From positions 248,001 to 312,000 of the forward strand of contig NZ_JYNS01000001.1 of NCBI RefSeq assembly GCF_000934725.1: a stretch of DNA of 64,000 nt. Reading direction: 5' to 3'. This DNA is from Methyloterricola oryzae (GTDB taxonomy: Bacteria; Pseudomonadota; Gammaproteobacteria; Methylococcales; Methylococcaceae). The number at the start of each line of letters is the position of its first letter. Position 1 is the first letter of the stretch. Shown here one piece after another: positions 55,794 through 64,000 of this stretch. The position numbers were made by a program, and so were the translations under genes. The notes under the pieces were generated by a model that saw nothing but the letters and a program-made list of their open reading frames with translations, did no database searches and was not told where the DNA came from.

Positions 55794-56162
55794 ATGAACA
55801 TCACCACGGAGAAACACGCTGACAAGACCCTGCTTCACATTCAGGAAGAGCGCATCGACGCCCATAATTCCTCCAACCTGAAAGACTATATCCTGCGACT
55901 CCTGGACAGCGGCGAGATTCGGCTGGTTGTCGACCTGGGACAAGTAAGGTTCATCGACAGTTCCGGCCTGGGAGCTCTGCTTTCCGGATTCAAGAACGCC
56001 GGACTGCGCCAGGGCAGCCTGACCCTGGTGGGCTTGCAGCCGCGCGTTCAGTCCATGTTCGAACTCACCCGACTGCACCGGGTATTCGAGATCTATCCGT
56101 CCGTCAAGGACGCCCTGGGTGAAGCCGTGGAGGAAACTCCCCATGAGTCGGACCACAATTGA
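55794..56162 (+). CDS. STAS-domain anti-sigma factor antagonist
   Basis: A 122-aa single STAS domain. The phosphorylatable serine is in RFIDSSGLGALLSGF; GSLTLVGLQPRVQSMFELTRL is the typical second half. Such proteins are switched off by phosphorylation by a partner kinase and back on by a PP2C phosphatase. The last 20 nt overlap the kinase gene. Confidence 0.9.
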   Translation: MNITTEKHADKTLLHIQEERIDAHNSSNLKDYILRLLDSGEIRLVVDLGQVRFIDSSGLGALLSGFKNAGLRQGSLTLVGLQPRVQSMFELTRLHRVFEIYPSVKDALGEAVEETPHESDHN

Positions 56163-56556
56163 TCTGGAGATCGTGATTCCGACCCATACCCGCTACCTGG
56201 GGATGATCGGTAATATCGCCGAGGAACTGGCCAAAGGCATTCCCGATTTCAGTGGCGACCGCGAGGCGCTGGCCTACGACCTCAACCTGGTGCTCACCGA
56301 AGCCCTGGCCAACGCCATCGAACATGCCTCAGCCGAGACCATCCGTATTTCCATCCATCTTGAAGACAAGAACCTGCGCATTCAAGTGCATGATCGGGGC
56401 GGCGGCTTCGACCTGAAGCAGGTTCAATGCCCGGAACCGGACGCCCTCTGCGAGCGAGGGCGGGGAATCTTCCTGATCCGGACCTTCATGGATTCTGTCG
56501 ACTATCACAAGACGGCCAACGGCAATGTGCTGGAAATGCACAAGCGCCTGGCCTGA
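56143..56556 (+). CDS. Anti-sigma regulatory kinase (RsbW-like HATPase)
   Basis: A 137-aa GHKL ATPase of the serine kinase/anti-sigma type. N box LVLTEALANAIEHA, G1 box VHDRGGGFD, and the GRGIFLIRTFMD lid region. ATG at 56143 lies inside the STAS gene, with GGAGG 7 nt upstream, so the two are coupled. Its cognate sigma factor or target is not in the window, and no PP2C phosphatase is near. Could act on a partner such as a secretion or motility system. Confidence 0.88.
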   Translation: MSRTTIDLEIVIPTHTRYLGMIGNIAEELAKGIPDFSGDREALAYDLNLVLTEALANAIEHASAETIRISIHLEDKNLRIQVHDRGGGFDLKQVQCPEPDALCERGRGIFLIRTFMDSVDYHKTANGNVLEMHKRLA

Positions 56557-56610
56557 TTCCACCTTTTCCTCGCCTTTCAGTGATCAGGCGGGTCATTTGC
56601 GACCTTCGCC

Positions 56611-59600
56611 GTGATCCAAAGCAATTCCGGCTGGAACACACGCTTCACCCGCTTCATGAAACGGGCCCGAGGTCCCGACGCGGCGACCACGCTGACCGCC
56701 ATGCCCCCCGCTTACACTGCGTTGACGCCGCCGAGCCTGGCTGCGCGCGATGCGCTGCGCCTTAATGCCCTGACCGACGCCAGCTCTGCCGCCGCGGACC
56801 TGTGGCGCGATCCGCGGCAGTCTCCCGCCGGCACCTATCGGCTGCAGGTCTACAGTTTGAGCAGCATGGACCTAGACCGCATCCTGCCCTTGCTGCAGAA
56901 CCTGCACCTGAGGGTGCTGGACCAGATGGCCTTCGACTTTCTGCTGGACGGACGCGCCAGCCATATACGCAGCTTCAGCGTTCTGCCGGCCTGCCAGGGT
57001 GATCCATTGCGCTGCCGCAAAGCGCTGCTCCTGGAAACCTTGACGGCCCTGCTGCGCGGTGCGATAGAAAACGACGCGCTCAATGCCCTGTCCATTCTCG
57101 CCGGCCTGCCCTGGCAGGACATCGACGTACTGCGCGCCTACCGCAATCACTATTTCCAATGGAATCCCCGCTGCTCGCCGGAGCGCTTCCACCAAGCCCT
57201 GTTGCGCGAACCCGCAGTGACGCGACTGCTGTTCGGATACTTCCAGGTCCGCTTCCAACCCGACCCGAACCTTCCCACGGCGGCCAGTCGCGAGGAGGAA
57301 CTGCTGCCCGCCAAACGAGAGGAACTGGTTGCTGCCCTGGCCAAGGTGAACGACAGCGGCGCGGACCGCATCTTGCGCGATCTTTTCAACCTCATCGACG
57401 CCACGCTGCGCACCAACCATTATCTGCACCGCGATGGCCCGGACCGGTACGTCGCCCTCAAGATCGACAGCATGGGGGTTTTCTCCATGGCATCCCCCAA
57501 GCCACGGTTTGAAATCTACGTGCACGCGCCGCACATGGAAGGCATCCACCTGCGAGGCAGCAAGGTCGCCCGGGGCGGCATCCGCTGGTCTGACCGACCC
57601 GATGATTTTCGTGAGGAAATTCTCGGGCTCATGCAGACACAGATCATAAAGAACGCCCTCATCGTCCCCCATGGCGCCAAGGGCGGCTTCATCGTCAAGG
57701 CGCCCAGCCTGCGACGCCAGGAAGCGCGGCAACAAGCCGAGGTAGCCTACCGCACACTGATCAAGGCGCTTCTTGAACTGACTGACAATCGCACGCAGAC
57801 CGGTGTCACGCCGCAGCCCGGGATCGTCGCCTACGACGATGACGACCCTTACCTGGTAGTCGCCGCGGACAAGGGAACGGCCCACTTCTCGGACATCGCC
57901 AATGCCGTCGCTGCGGAATACGGTTTCTGGCTCGGGGATGCCTTTGCCAGCGGCGGCTCCCACGGCTATGACCATAAACGCCTGGGCATTACCGCACGAG
58001 GGGCCTGGGAATGCGTCAAGGGCCACTTCGCCGACCTAGGCCGTGACCCGCAGACCCAGCCACTGACCGTGGTGGGGGTGGGCAGCATGGACGGTGACGT
58101 GTTCGGCAATGGCATGTTGCTGTCCAGGCAGATCCGGCTGCTGGCTGCCTTCGGCTCGCGCCACATCTTCCTCGACCCCAACCCGGATGAGGAACGCAGC
58201 TTCGCCGAGCGCCAGCGCCTGTTCGGTCTGGACGGCGGCACCTGGACCGACTACGACCCGGCGCTGATTTCCGCCGGCGGCGGCGTGTTTGAGCGCAGCG
58301 CGAAGGAAATCGCCCTGTCCCCCGAAGTTCGGCAATGGCTGGGCCTGCGCCGAACCACCGTGGACGGGGAGGATCTGATCCGCCTGCTGCTCACCGCTCC
58401 AGTCGATCTGCTCTGGCTCGGAGGTATCGGCACCTATGTCAAGGCCAGCGGCGAGAAGAACGAAGAGGTGGGCGACCGCGGCAATGACGGGGTGCGTGTG
58501 GATGCCAGCCAGTTGCGCGCGAAAGTTGTCGGCGAGGGTGCGAACCTGGGCTTAACACAACTGGCTCGGGTCGAATATGCCCTGGCCGGCGGCCGTCTGA
58601 ACAGCGATGCCGTGGACAACTCAGCCGGCGTCGATCTCTCTGACCATGAGGTGAACCTCAAGATCCTCCTGACCCACCCGTCATCGGCCCCGGCGACCTT
58701 AGCGGAGCGCGATCTCTGGCTAAACCGGGTGCGCGATGAAGTCTGCCTCTCGGTCCTGTCACATAACTCCGAGCAAAGCCTCGCCATATCCCTGGATCTG
58801 GAACGCAGCCGCCACGATCTGGAGCCATTCCTTGAAACCGCGGATTACTTGGCACGGGCGGGACTCCTGGATCGGCGCAGCTGCTCGTTTCCCGGACGCA
58901 AGGACGTCATGGCCCGCGAGGGGCGACGCCTCACCCGCCCGGATCTGGCCATGCTCATGCCCTCCAGCAAGTTGGCGATCAAGCAGGTCCTCTTGGAACA
59001 TGAATCCTTCCTCGCCCCCTGGACCCATGACAGCCTCTATCGCGACTATTTCCCATCAGCGCTGGGTGAACGTTTCGCGGACCGCTTGCCTCACCATCCC
59101 CTGGCTCGCGAGATCGCCGCCGCGCAGATTTCCAACTGGATCGTCGGGCGAGCCGGGAGCGCCTTTCCAGCCTGGTGCGAACCCATCGAAAGCGAAGCGC
59201 TGCTCGAGGCCGTCGCAGCGTACCTGGTCTTCGACCGCGGATTCGCCTTTGAACCCGTGAGGCGCAAGATTCGCCAAGCGGCCGCAGGGCTTGGAGCCGA
59301 TAGCCGGCTCCCGCTGCTCATTGCCATAGAGGACGTCATCGCGCAGACCTTTCACTGGTTTCGGCGGCGTTCACCCGCCGCTATCTGGGAGCCCGAATTG
59401 GCGGGCCGCTGGCAGGCAGGCCTGGCCAGCTTTCTGCAACTTGTTGAATCCGCACCAGGGGCACAAAACCCGCACCTGCCCGGGCCGTTGCCCCCGGACA
59501 GTCTGGCAAGCCTGGATCTGACGGTACAGGAAACACGGCTGCTCAGCATGCTGCCCGCCCTGGGGGACCTGCCCGCATTGATCGAATTGTCCGTTAAGTC

Positions 59601-59958
59601 GGGTGCGCCCATGGCCAGAGCTGCCCGGGTCTATTTCCGGCTGGCCCGCGAACTGGGGCTTGATCGCCTGCTGGCGCAACTCCAGATCAAGGCCACAGGC
59701 GATCTCTGGGAACACAGGACGCGCGTGGCGGCCGCGTTTCGCCTGCGATCCAACCTGTTGCGGCTTTGTCTTGGCAGGCTCGCGACGGAAAGCGCCGGAG
59801 CCGACGATTTCTCCGCGCCTGTTGGACGCAAACCGGAGTGGGACCGCTTCCGTGGGCGATGCAGGGAACTGTTGGCCAGTCGCTCTGTCACACTATTCGG
59901 AATATGCGCCATAGCCCTGGACTTCGAAGATTTGTTGGACGACGGTCAACGAGCCTGA
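56611..59958 (+). CDS. NAD-specific glutamate dehydrogenase, short form of the large GDH family
   Basis: 1115 aa, where bacterial GDH-180 enzymes have about 1600. It deaminates glutamate to 2-oxoglutarate with NAD. The catalytic core is intact: GGIRWSDRPDDFREEILGLM, then IVPHGAKGGF with the catalytic Lys, VGVGSMDGDVFGNGMLLS (NAD) and VVGEGANLGLTQ. The helical C-terminus is present. The N-terminal ACT-like regulatory region of about 500 residues is missing; homology starts near residue 80. GTG at 56611 is the first start after the kinase stop (54 nt), so there is no room for the lost part. ATG at 56701 is an alternative start. Confidence 0.85.
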   Translation: MIQSNSGWNTRFTRFMKRARGPDAATTLTAMPPAYTALTPPSLAARDALRLNALTDASSAAADLWRDPRQSPAGTYRLQVYSLSSMDLDRILPLLQNLHLRVLDQMAFDFLLDGRASHIRSFSVLPACQGDPLRCRKALLLETLTALLRGAIENDALNALSILAGLPWQDIDVLRAYRNHYFQWNPRCSPERFHQALLREPAVTRLLFGYFQVRFQPDPNLPTAASREEELLPAKREELVAALAKVNDSGADRILRDLFNLIDATLRTNHYLHRDGPDRYVALKIDSMGVFSMASPKPRFEIYVHAPHMEGIHLRGSKVARGGIRWSDRPDDFREEILGLMQTQIIKNALIVPHGAKGGFIVKAPSLRRQEARQQAEVAYRTLIKALLELTDNRTQTGVTPQPGIVAYDDDDPYLVVAADKGTAHFSDIANAVAAEYGFWLGDAFASGGSHGYDHKRLGITARGAWECVKGHFADLGRDPQTQPLTVVGVGSMDGDVFGNGMLLSRQIRLLAAFGSRHIFLDPNPDEERSFAERQRLFGLDGGTWTDYDPALISAGGGVFERSAKEIALSPEVRQWLGLRRTTVDGEDLIRLLLTAPVDLLWLGGIGTYVKASGEKNEEVGDRGNDGVRVDASQLRAKVVGEGANLGLTQLARVEYALAGGRLNSDAVDNSAGVDLSDHEVNLKILLTHPSSAPATLAERDLWLNRVRDEVCLSVLSHNSEQSLAISLDLERSRHDLEPFLETADYLARAGLLDRRSCSFPGRKDVMAREGRRLTRPDLAMLMPSSKLAIKQVLLEHESFLAPWTHDSLYRDYFPSALGERFADRLPHHPLAREIAAAQISNWIVGRAGSAFPAWCEPIESEALLEAVAAYLVFDRGFAFEPVRRKIRQAAAGLGADSRLPLLIAIEDVIAQTFHWFRRRSPAAIWEPELAGRWQAGLASFLQLVESAPGAQNPHLPGPLPPDSLASLDLTVQETRLLSMLPALGDLPALIELSVKSGAPMARAARVYFRLARELGLDRLLAQLQIKATGDLWEHRTRVAAAFRLRSNLLRLCLGRLATESAGADDFSAPVGRKPEWDRFRGRCRELLASRSVTLFGICAIALDFEDLLDDGQRA

Positions 59959-60082
59959 CCGCCCGCTCCGGTTGCTTGGACTTCAAATTTGCAGCGGGCT
60001 GGCCGATACTGAGTCTGAAGGCGCCACAAGAACCGAGGCGTGACCGCCAGGGTAGTTTCAATCAAGACAAGAGGATTGAGTG

Positions 60083-60283
60083 ATGTTGACCGAATTACGG
60101 GAAATCCTTTCGCTGGCCGCGCGCGCCCTGCTGCTGTCGTTGCGCCGCCCGAAGCCGCCGGCGAAACGCTGCATCTATCTGGAACGCCGCGACGGCGGTA
60201 ACTCCGATGGGCCATTCCAGAACCTGTGGACGCCGCGCGGCACCTTGCAGATGAAGAAGGTACGCGCTCGCCGGAGGGATTGA
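60083..60283 (+). CDS. Small basic hypothetical protein, 66 aa
   Basis: A 66-residue Arg/Lys-rich protein: helical LTELREILSLAARALLLSL, then RPKPPAKRCIYLERRDGG and a basic tail KKVRARRRD. I do not recognise it. GAGGA lies 7 nt before the ATG at 60083, and a 12-bp terminator follows 25 nt after the stop, which supports a real gene. It might bind nucleic acid or membrane, but that is a guess. Confidence 0.6.
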   Translation: MLTELREILSLAARALLLSLRRPKPPAKRCIYLERRDGGNSDGPFQNLWTPRGTLQMKKVRARRRD

Positions 60284-60308
60284 CTCGGCCCATCTCAAAC
60301 ACGCTCGA

Positions 60309-60344
60309 CAACGAAGCCGGCTACACGCCGGCTTCGTTGTGTTT
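60309..60344 (+). terminator. Rho-independent terminator after the 66-aa gene
   Basis: A perfect 12-bp stem (CAACGAAGCCGG, 60309-60320, with 60328-60339), 7-nt loop, followed by TGTTTGG. The T-run is short, but the stem is strong. Confidence 0.78.
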
Positions 60345-60553
60345 GGAGCCACTTGAACTAAAGTGTACGAGCATGCTTTCATGCGCAGCGGCGATCACCC
60401 TTGCCTACCTGCGGGACCGACTAGCATACATGCGGACGCCGTCTCAACGCGGCCGGAACCCACCCTGTATGCGAGAATTGTCGCCCTCGCTGTGTGCCCG
60501 AAACCCACCGGAGGTCATGCGGGCCGAACCCCCATAAGAAGGAGCACTCGAAC
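60345..60553. other. Intergenic spacer before the TraB/GumN gene
   Basis: About 210 nt without a convincing ORF, hairpin or promoter. AAGGAG at 60537-60542 is the ribosome site for the gene at 60554. I see nothing else in it. Confidence 0.6.
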
Positions 60554-61564
60554 ATGACGTTAAACAAAGTCTCCCGCCACGGCCTGGCGAGCCTGCTGTT
60601 CCTCGCCTACCTGGGCTGCGCCCAGGCGGGCGTGTACAAGTGCACGGACGCCAAGGGCCACGTCTTTTACCGCGACACGCCCTGCCAGGAACTGACCACC
60701 GCCAAGTTGCCCAGCCATCTGTCGCAACTCGGCAACCAGGATCAGACCCGCCTGTTCATGTGGAAGGCCAGTTCCCAGAAACCCGGCAAGGGTGCCGCAT
60801 ACCTGCTCGGCTCCATGCATTTCGGGAGCTCCGAGATACTGCCGTTGCCCGCGCGGATCATGGATGCGTACATCGCCTCGGACGTGTTGGTAGTGGAAGC
60901 CAATGTGGAGAATTCCGGCGCCGGCGAGGCAGCCAGGAAACTGGCGGAAGCGGGTACCTATCACGACGGCAGCATCCTGGAGAACCACGTGAAGCCCGCC
61001 ACCTGGCAGAAAACCTTGGAAGCGGCCAAGAGGCTGAGCCTGACCGAGGATGCCATGAAACCCCAGAAGCCCTGGATGGCGGCCCTGTCGCTGACCGCGA
61101 CAGCCCTCAAGAGCGCCGGTTACGATCAGAGCATGGGCATCGATCAGACCATGATCAAGGAAAACGGCATCAAGAAACCGATGCTCGAAATCGAATCCGT
61201 GGACCAGCAAGTCAAGCTGTTCGAGCAATTCTCGCCCCAGGAACAGGAGCAAATGCTGCTGCAGTCCCTGCAGGACTTGAATCGGGGGCCGGATCAGTTC
61301 AAGCAGATCATCGACGCCTGGAAGAATGGCGACGTGGAGGCCATGGACATCATCGTACGGCAGAGCTTCGATGCGGGCGCCACCAGCAACAAGCTCTACC
61401 AAGTGCTATTCAGCGACCGCAACACCGCCATGACCAACAAGATCGACGAACTGCTGGATGATGGCCGCACCTATTTCATCGTCATCGGCGCCGGCCACCT
61501 GGGCGGGGAGCAAGGGGTACTGAAACAACTGGAGGCGAAGGGCTACACCCTCACCCAATCCTGA
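60554..61564 (+). CDS. Secreted DUF4124-TraB/GumN family protein
   Basis: 336 aa: a signal peptide (HGLASLLFLAYLGCAQA), a short DUF4124 unit (VYKCTDAKGHVFYRDTPC, two Cys likely bridged) and a TraB/GumN domain with the conserved LLGSMHFGS near the start and YFIVIGAGHLGGEQGVL at the end, which carry the GSxH and GxxH residues of this metal-dependent peptidase-like fold. The role is unknown; related proteins are called ligand-sequestering or protease-like. The DUF4124 fusion is a variant. The stop overlaps the left end of a repeat element. Confidence 0.82.
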   Translation: MTLNKVSRHGLASLLFLAYLGCAQAGVYKCTDAKGHVFYRDTPCQELTTAKLPSHLSQLGNQDQTRLFMWKASSQKPGKGAAYLLGSMHFGSSEILPLPARIMDAYIASDVLVVEANVENSGAGEAARKLAEAGTYHDGSILENHVKPATWQKTLEAAKRLSLTEDAMKPQKPWMAALSLTATALKSAGYDQSMGIDQTMIKENGIKKPMLEIESVDQQVKLFEQFSPQEQEQMLLQSLQDLNRGPDQFKQIIDAWKNGDVEAMDIIVRQSFDAGATSNKLYQVLFSDRNTAMTNKIDELLDDGRTYFIVIGAGHLGGEQGVLKQLEAKGYTLTQS

Positions 61565-61777
61565 GAGGCTGTTAAAAAAAATTTACTGCGCGTCCCGATT
61601 GCTGCGTCGCACGCTGCTCGGACAAATCGGCAGGGAGACGATTTGGGCGCGTAGCGCATCGAAGATGCAAAACACAGGATGTGTTTTGTCTATCCTCATG
61701 TACCCCACGTGCACCGGGGCTCCCGCGCTGGGGGCTCCTTGCGCTTGGGCTGCTCGCTACGATTTTTCACAACCTCT
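61564..61777. mobile_element. MITE-like element with imperfect terminal inverted repeats
   Basis: The left end AGAGGCTGTTAAAAAA (from 61564) and the right end (complement of 61761-61777, AGAGGTTGTGAAAAATC) match at 13 of 16 positions. The 214-bp interior has no ORF, but contains a perfect 8-bp hairpin AAAACACA/TGTGTTTT (61669-61687). It looks like a non-autonomous transposon derivative inserted right at the TraB/GumN stop codon; no transposase is in the window. Confidence 0.62.
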
Positions 61778-61796
61778 GAAGCGAGACACCCGGCCG

Positions 61797-62807
61797 CTAA
61801 CCGCCGGTCATGTTCATGTGACGGAAAATGACCGGTTGCTCCCTCAACTCGAAATAATGACGCTCCGGCTTGATGGCCAGGGATGCGACGATGGCCCGTT
61901 GCAAGCGCTCGGCGTCGCCCGGATGCGACCGTAGAACCCGTTTCAGGTCCACGGAATGCTCGTTGCCCAGGCACAGCAGCAGGCGACCTTCTGCCGTCAA
62001 CCGCACACGGTTGCAACTGCCGCAGAAATTATGGCTGTGGGGCGATATGAACCCGATCCGAGTCTGTGTACCGGCCACGCGCAGGTAACGGGACGGGCCG
62101 CCCGTTCCCTCCGTGGTCGGCAGCAGGGTGTATTCGCGCTCCAGATCGTGCCGGATTTCGTCGCTGGAATAATATTCCTCAGCCCGGTCGTGGCCGTCCA
62201 CGACACCCAGCGGCATTTCCTCGATGAAGCTGATGTCGAGTCCCTGACTAAGCGCGAAAGCCACCAGGGGCCGCACGTCCTGATGATTGCGGTTTCTCAA
62301 GATCACGCTGTTGAGCTTGACCCGATCGAAACCGGCCTGCCGCGCCGCCTCGATGCCACCGAGTACGCGCTCTAGGCTCCCAAAACGGGTCATCTGGCGA
62401 AAACGGTCGGGATCCAGCGTATCCAGGCTGATATTGACGCGCTTGACCCCCGCCTCACGCAGTTCGGCGGCCATCTCGGCCAGATGCGAGCCGTTGGTGG
62501 TCAAAACCAGTTCCCGCAGGCCTTCAAGACGTCCCAACTTGCGCAGCAGATCCAGCACGCCCTTGCGTACCAGCGGCTCGCCGCCGGTGATCCGGATCTT
62601 GTCCACCCCCAGCGCCACGAAAGCGGAAGCGACGGTTTCGATCTCCTCCAGGGTGAGGATTTGGGCACGCGGCAGGAACTGCATATCCTCCGCCATGCAA
62701 TAGATGCACCGGAAATCGCAGCGGTCGGTTACGGAAATGCGCAAATAACTAACTTGTCGCCCGAAACGGTCGACGAGACTGGGCGCAGAGGAATCGGCAA
62801 GCTTCAT
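61797..62807 (-). CDS. moaA: GTP 3',8-cyclase (molybdenum cofactor synthesis)
   Basis: A 336-aa radical-SAM enzyme opening GTP for molybdopterin. N-terminal cluster ligands are in [15 protein letters not shown]; the second cluster is [14 protein letters not shown] plus the third Cys in [20 protein letters not shown] is typical, and the C-terminus ends in the essential MTGG Gly-Gly. No moaC, moaD or moaE is nearby. Confidence 0.95.
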   Translation of the reverse strand: MKLADSSAPSLVDRFGRQVSYLRISVTDRCDFRCIYCMAEDMQFLPRAQILTLEEIETVASAFVALGVDKIRITGGEPLVRKGVLDLLRKLGRLEGLRELVLTTNGSHLAEMAAELREAGVKRVNISLDTLDPDRFRQMTRFGSLERVLGGIEAARQAGFDRVKLNSVILRNRNHQDVRPLVAFALSQGLDISFIEEMPLGVVDGHDRAEEYYSSDEIRHDLEREYTLLPTTEGTGGPSRYLRVAGTQTRIGFISPHSHNFCGSCNRVRLTAEGRLLLCLGNEHSVDLKRVLRSHPGDAERLQRAIVASLAIKPERHYFELREQPVIFRHMNMTGG

Positions 62808-62879
62808 GCTAGTTACGCGGGATTATATCTTTTGTATTTTCGCACCGTTAGACCGCGGCGCAAAGCAGAAAGTCCCGCT

Positions 62880-64000
62880 TCAGCGAAGTTCGCCCTGCAT
62901 GCTCACCCGCTGCGCGGGTTCCACGATCTCGCCCTTGATCTCCAGATCGATCTTCATCCGCTTGGCCGCCGCCTTGGTTGCCTTGGCGTCCGGATAAGGC
63001 CCGGCCAAAACCTGGTAGCGCCCGTCCCTCAGCACCGCCTGGGCCGGTATGCGCGGTCCCTGATGATTGAGCATGGCGGCCAGCCGCCGGGCGCTGCCCT
63101 CATCCGGGGTCTCGGCGGCGCGGATGTACCAGCCCTCGGACGCCAGCGCCGGGGGTGAAGGCTGGCCGTACAACTGCCGCGGGCGATCCAATGGCAACGC
63201 GTCTGCCAGCACCTGTTCCAGGCTCTGGGATCCGGTCAGGATGGGCACGGGAATGCCACGTGCCTGGGCCAGGGCTTCTTCCACCTTGGGCCAGTCCAGC
63301 TGCAGCCCCTGCTTCTTTTCCATCTGTTTGAGCCTGGCCACCAAGCCCTGTCGCAGGCGCTTGCCATCCATCTCTTCATGGGGATCATGAACCTCCAGGT
63401 ACAGCATGCCGTCCTGGGTCCCCACCAGGAAAGGTTGGTTGACGATCTTGACAGTGGTCTTCTTGGGCACCGCCTGGAACAGCTTTTCAATGTCCTCCGG
63501 ATACAGCCGCAGGCAGCCGTTACTGGCCCTGAAACCGATGCTGTAGGGCTTGTTGGTGCCATGAATGAGGTAACTGGGCTTGCTGAGGTACATGGCGTAA
63601 TCCCCGAGCGGATTGTCGGGGCCGGGCGACACCACCGCCGGCAGAGGATCACCCTTCTGTGCGTGATCGCGCCGGATCGACTCGGGCACATACCAGGTCG
63701 GGTGCGCGGTCTTGCGATCCACCGTCATCAACCCGGTCGGCGTGGAACGCCCCTCCTTGCCTATGCCCACCGGATAGGTCAGCACCTGCGCGTCCTGACC
63801 CTTCTTCCCCGGTGCGTAGTAAAAAAGGCGCATGGATGCCAGGTTGACCACGATGCCCTTGCGCGGGGCCTCCGGCAACATGAAGCGCAAGGGCAATACC
63901 ACGGTCTCGGCCGGCGGCGCCCAGGGTTCCAACTCCGGATTGGCAGCACTGATCTGCTCGAAGCCCAGGCCATAGTGGCGGGCCAGATCCGAGAGACTGT
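62880..64000 (-). CDS. L,D-transpeptidase with LysM, YkuD and SPOR domains (partial, N-terminus outside)
   Basis: The gene runs off the right edge. Reading inward, bases 63933-64000 encode the end of a LysM domain (SDLARHYGLGFEQISAANPEL), so the apparent start at 63932 is internal. The YkuD domain carries YLIHGTNKPYSIG and RASNGCLRLYPED with the catalytic Cys; a linker follows, and then a C-terminal SPOR domain (GWYIRAAETPD, then GRYQVLAGPYPDAKATKAA). It would make 3-3 cross-links or attach lipoprotein to peptidoglycan; SPOR suggests septal localisation. 72 nt upstream of moaA on the same strand. Confidence 0.88.
   Translation of the reverse strand, partial: SLSDLARHYGLGFEQISAANPELEPWAPPAETVVLPLRFMLPEAPRKGIVVNLASMRLFYYAPGKKGQDAQVLTYPVGIGKEGRSTPTGLMTVDRKTAHPTWYVPESIRRDHAQKGDPLPAVVSPGPDNPLGDYAMYLSKPSYLIHGTNKPYSIGFRASNGCLRLYPEDIEKLFQAVPKKTTVKIVNQPFLVGTQDGMLYLEVHDPHEEMDGKRLRQGLVARLKQMEKKQGLQLDWPKVEEALAQARGIPVPILTGSQSLEQVLADALPLDRPRQLYGQPSPPALASEGWYIRAAETPDEGSARRLAAMLNHQGPRIPAQAVLRDGRYQVLAGPYPDAKATKAAAKRMKIDLEIKGEIVEPAQRVSMQGELR

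Overview
The window is a GC-rich chromosomal segment of a gammaproteobacterium. That assignment rests on the KsgA-PdxA-SurA-LptD block, the gshB-tonB-algH-ruvX-pyrR-pyrB-pyrX order (the arrangement known from Pseudomonas-like genomes), AmgK/MurU muropeptide salvage, GlnE and a complete bio operon. Methylococcales-type bacteria would fit, but nothing here proves it. Almost all of the sequence is housekeeping. I see no prophage, CRISPR array, transposase, rRNA or tRNA.

Left edge (1-5140, minus strand): the promoter-proximal part of an aryl-polyene-like polyketide/fatty-acid cluster, in transcription order acyl carrier protein, COG4648 membrane protein, LolA-like protein, MMPL exporter, ketosynthase and the start of one more gene that leaves the window. 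From 5.3 to 11.9 kb there are single genes: DUF2288, a two-domain sulfurtransferase, a MEKHLA protein, an unidentified 524-aa protein, a small unknown protein, phosphoglucomutase, and a YkuD-domain protein next to a Braun-type lipoprotein.

Envelope block (11.9-20.3 kb): lptD-surA-pdxA-ksgA on the minus strand, divergent from amgK-murU and a DUF4870 membrane protein. Amino acid block (20.4-26.7 kb): alaC, hom, thrC, a small CxxC protein and recJ. Then come thiD and a DUF5063 protein. The minus-strand block at 28.1-33.8 kb runs gshB, tonB, algH, ruvX, pyrR, pyrB and pyrX, where pyrX is a dihydroorotase-like protein without its catalytic HxH. rpmB-rpmG follow on the plus strand behind a good sigma70 promoter.

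34.4-47.3 kb: an unusual tandem cyclic-nucleotide-domain/rhodanese/coiled-coil/TM protein, a periplasmic DegQ-type protease with its own promoter and terminator, ilvE-glnE, and an aa3-type cytochrome oxidase operon (DUF2244, coxB with a fused cytochrome c domain, coxA, a 36-aa membrane peptide, cox11, coxC) ending at a strong hairpin. 47.4-52.0 kb is the complete overlapping operon bioB-bioF-bioH-bioC-bioD, divergent from comF.

Right end: a membrane/spermidine-synthase fusion, a GGCT-like protein, a STAS plus HATPase (anti-sigma) pair, a short form of the large NAD-glutamate dehydrogenase, a 66-aa unknown, a DUF4124-TraB/GumN secreted protein, moaA, and a LysM-YkuD-SPOR L,D-transpeptidase cut by the window end. 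Two non-coding elements with terminal inverted repeats lie at 22996-23097 and 61564-61777. No clear undescribed system was found. The best leads are the 768-aa signalling protein, the short GDH beside a STAS/kinase pair, and a G10 tract inside surA.
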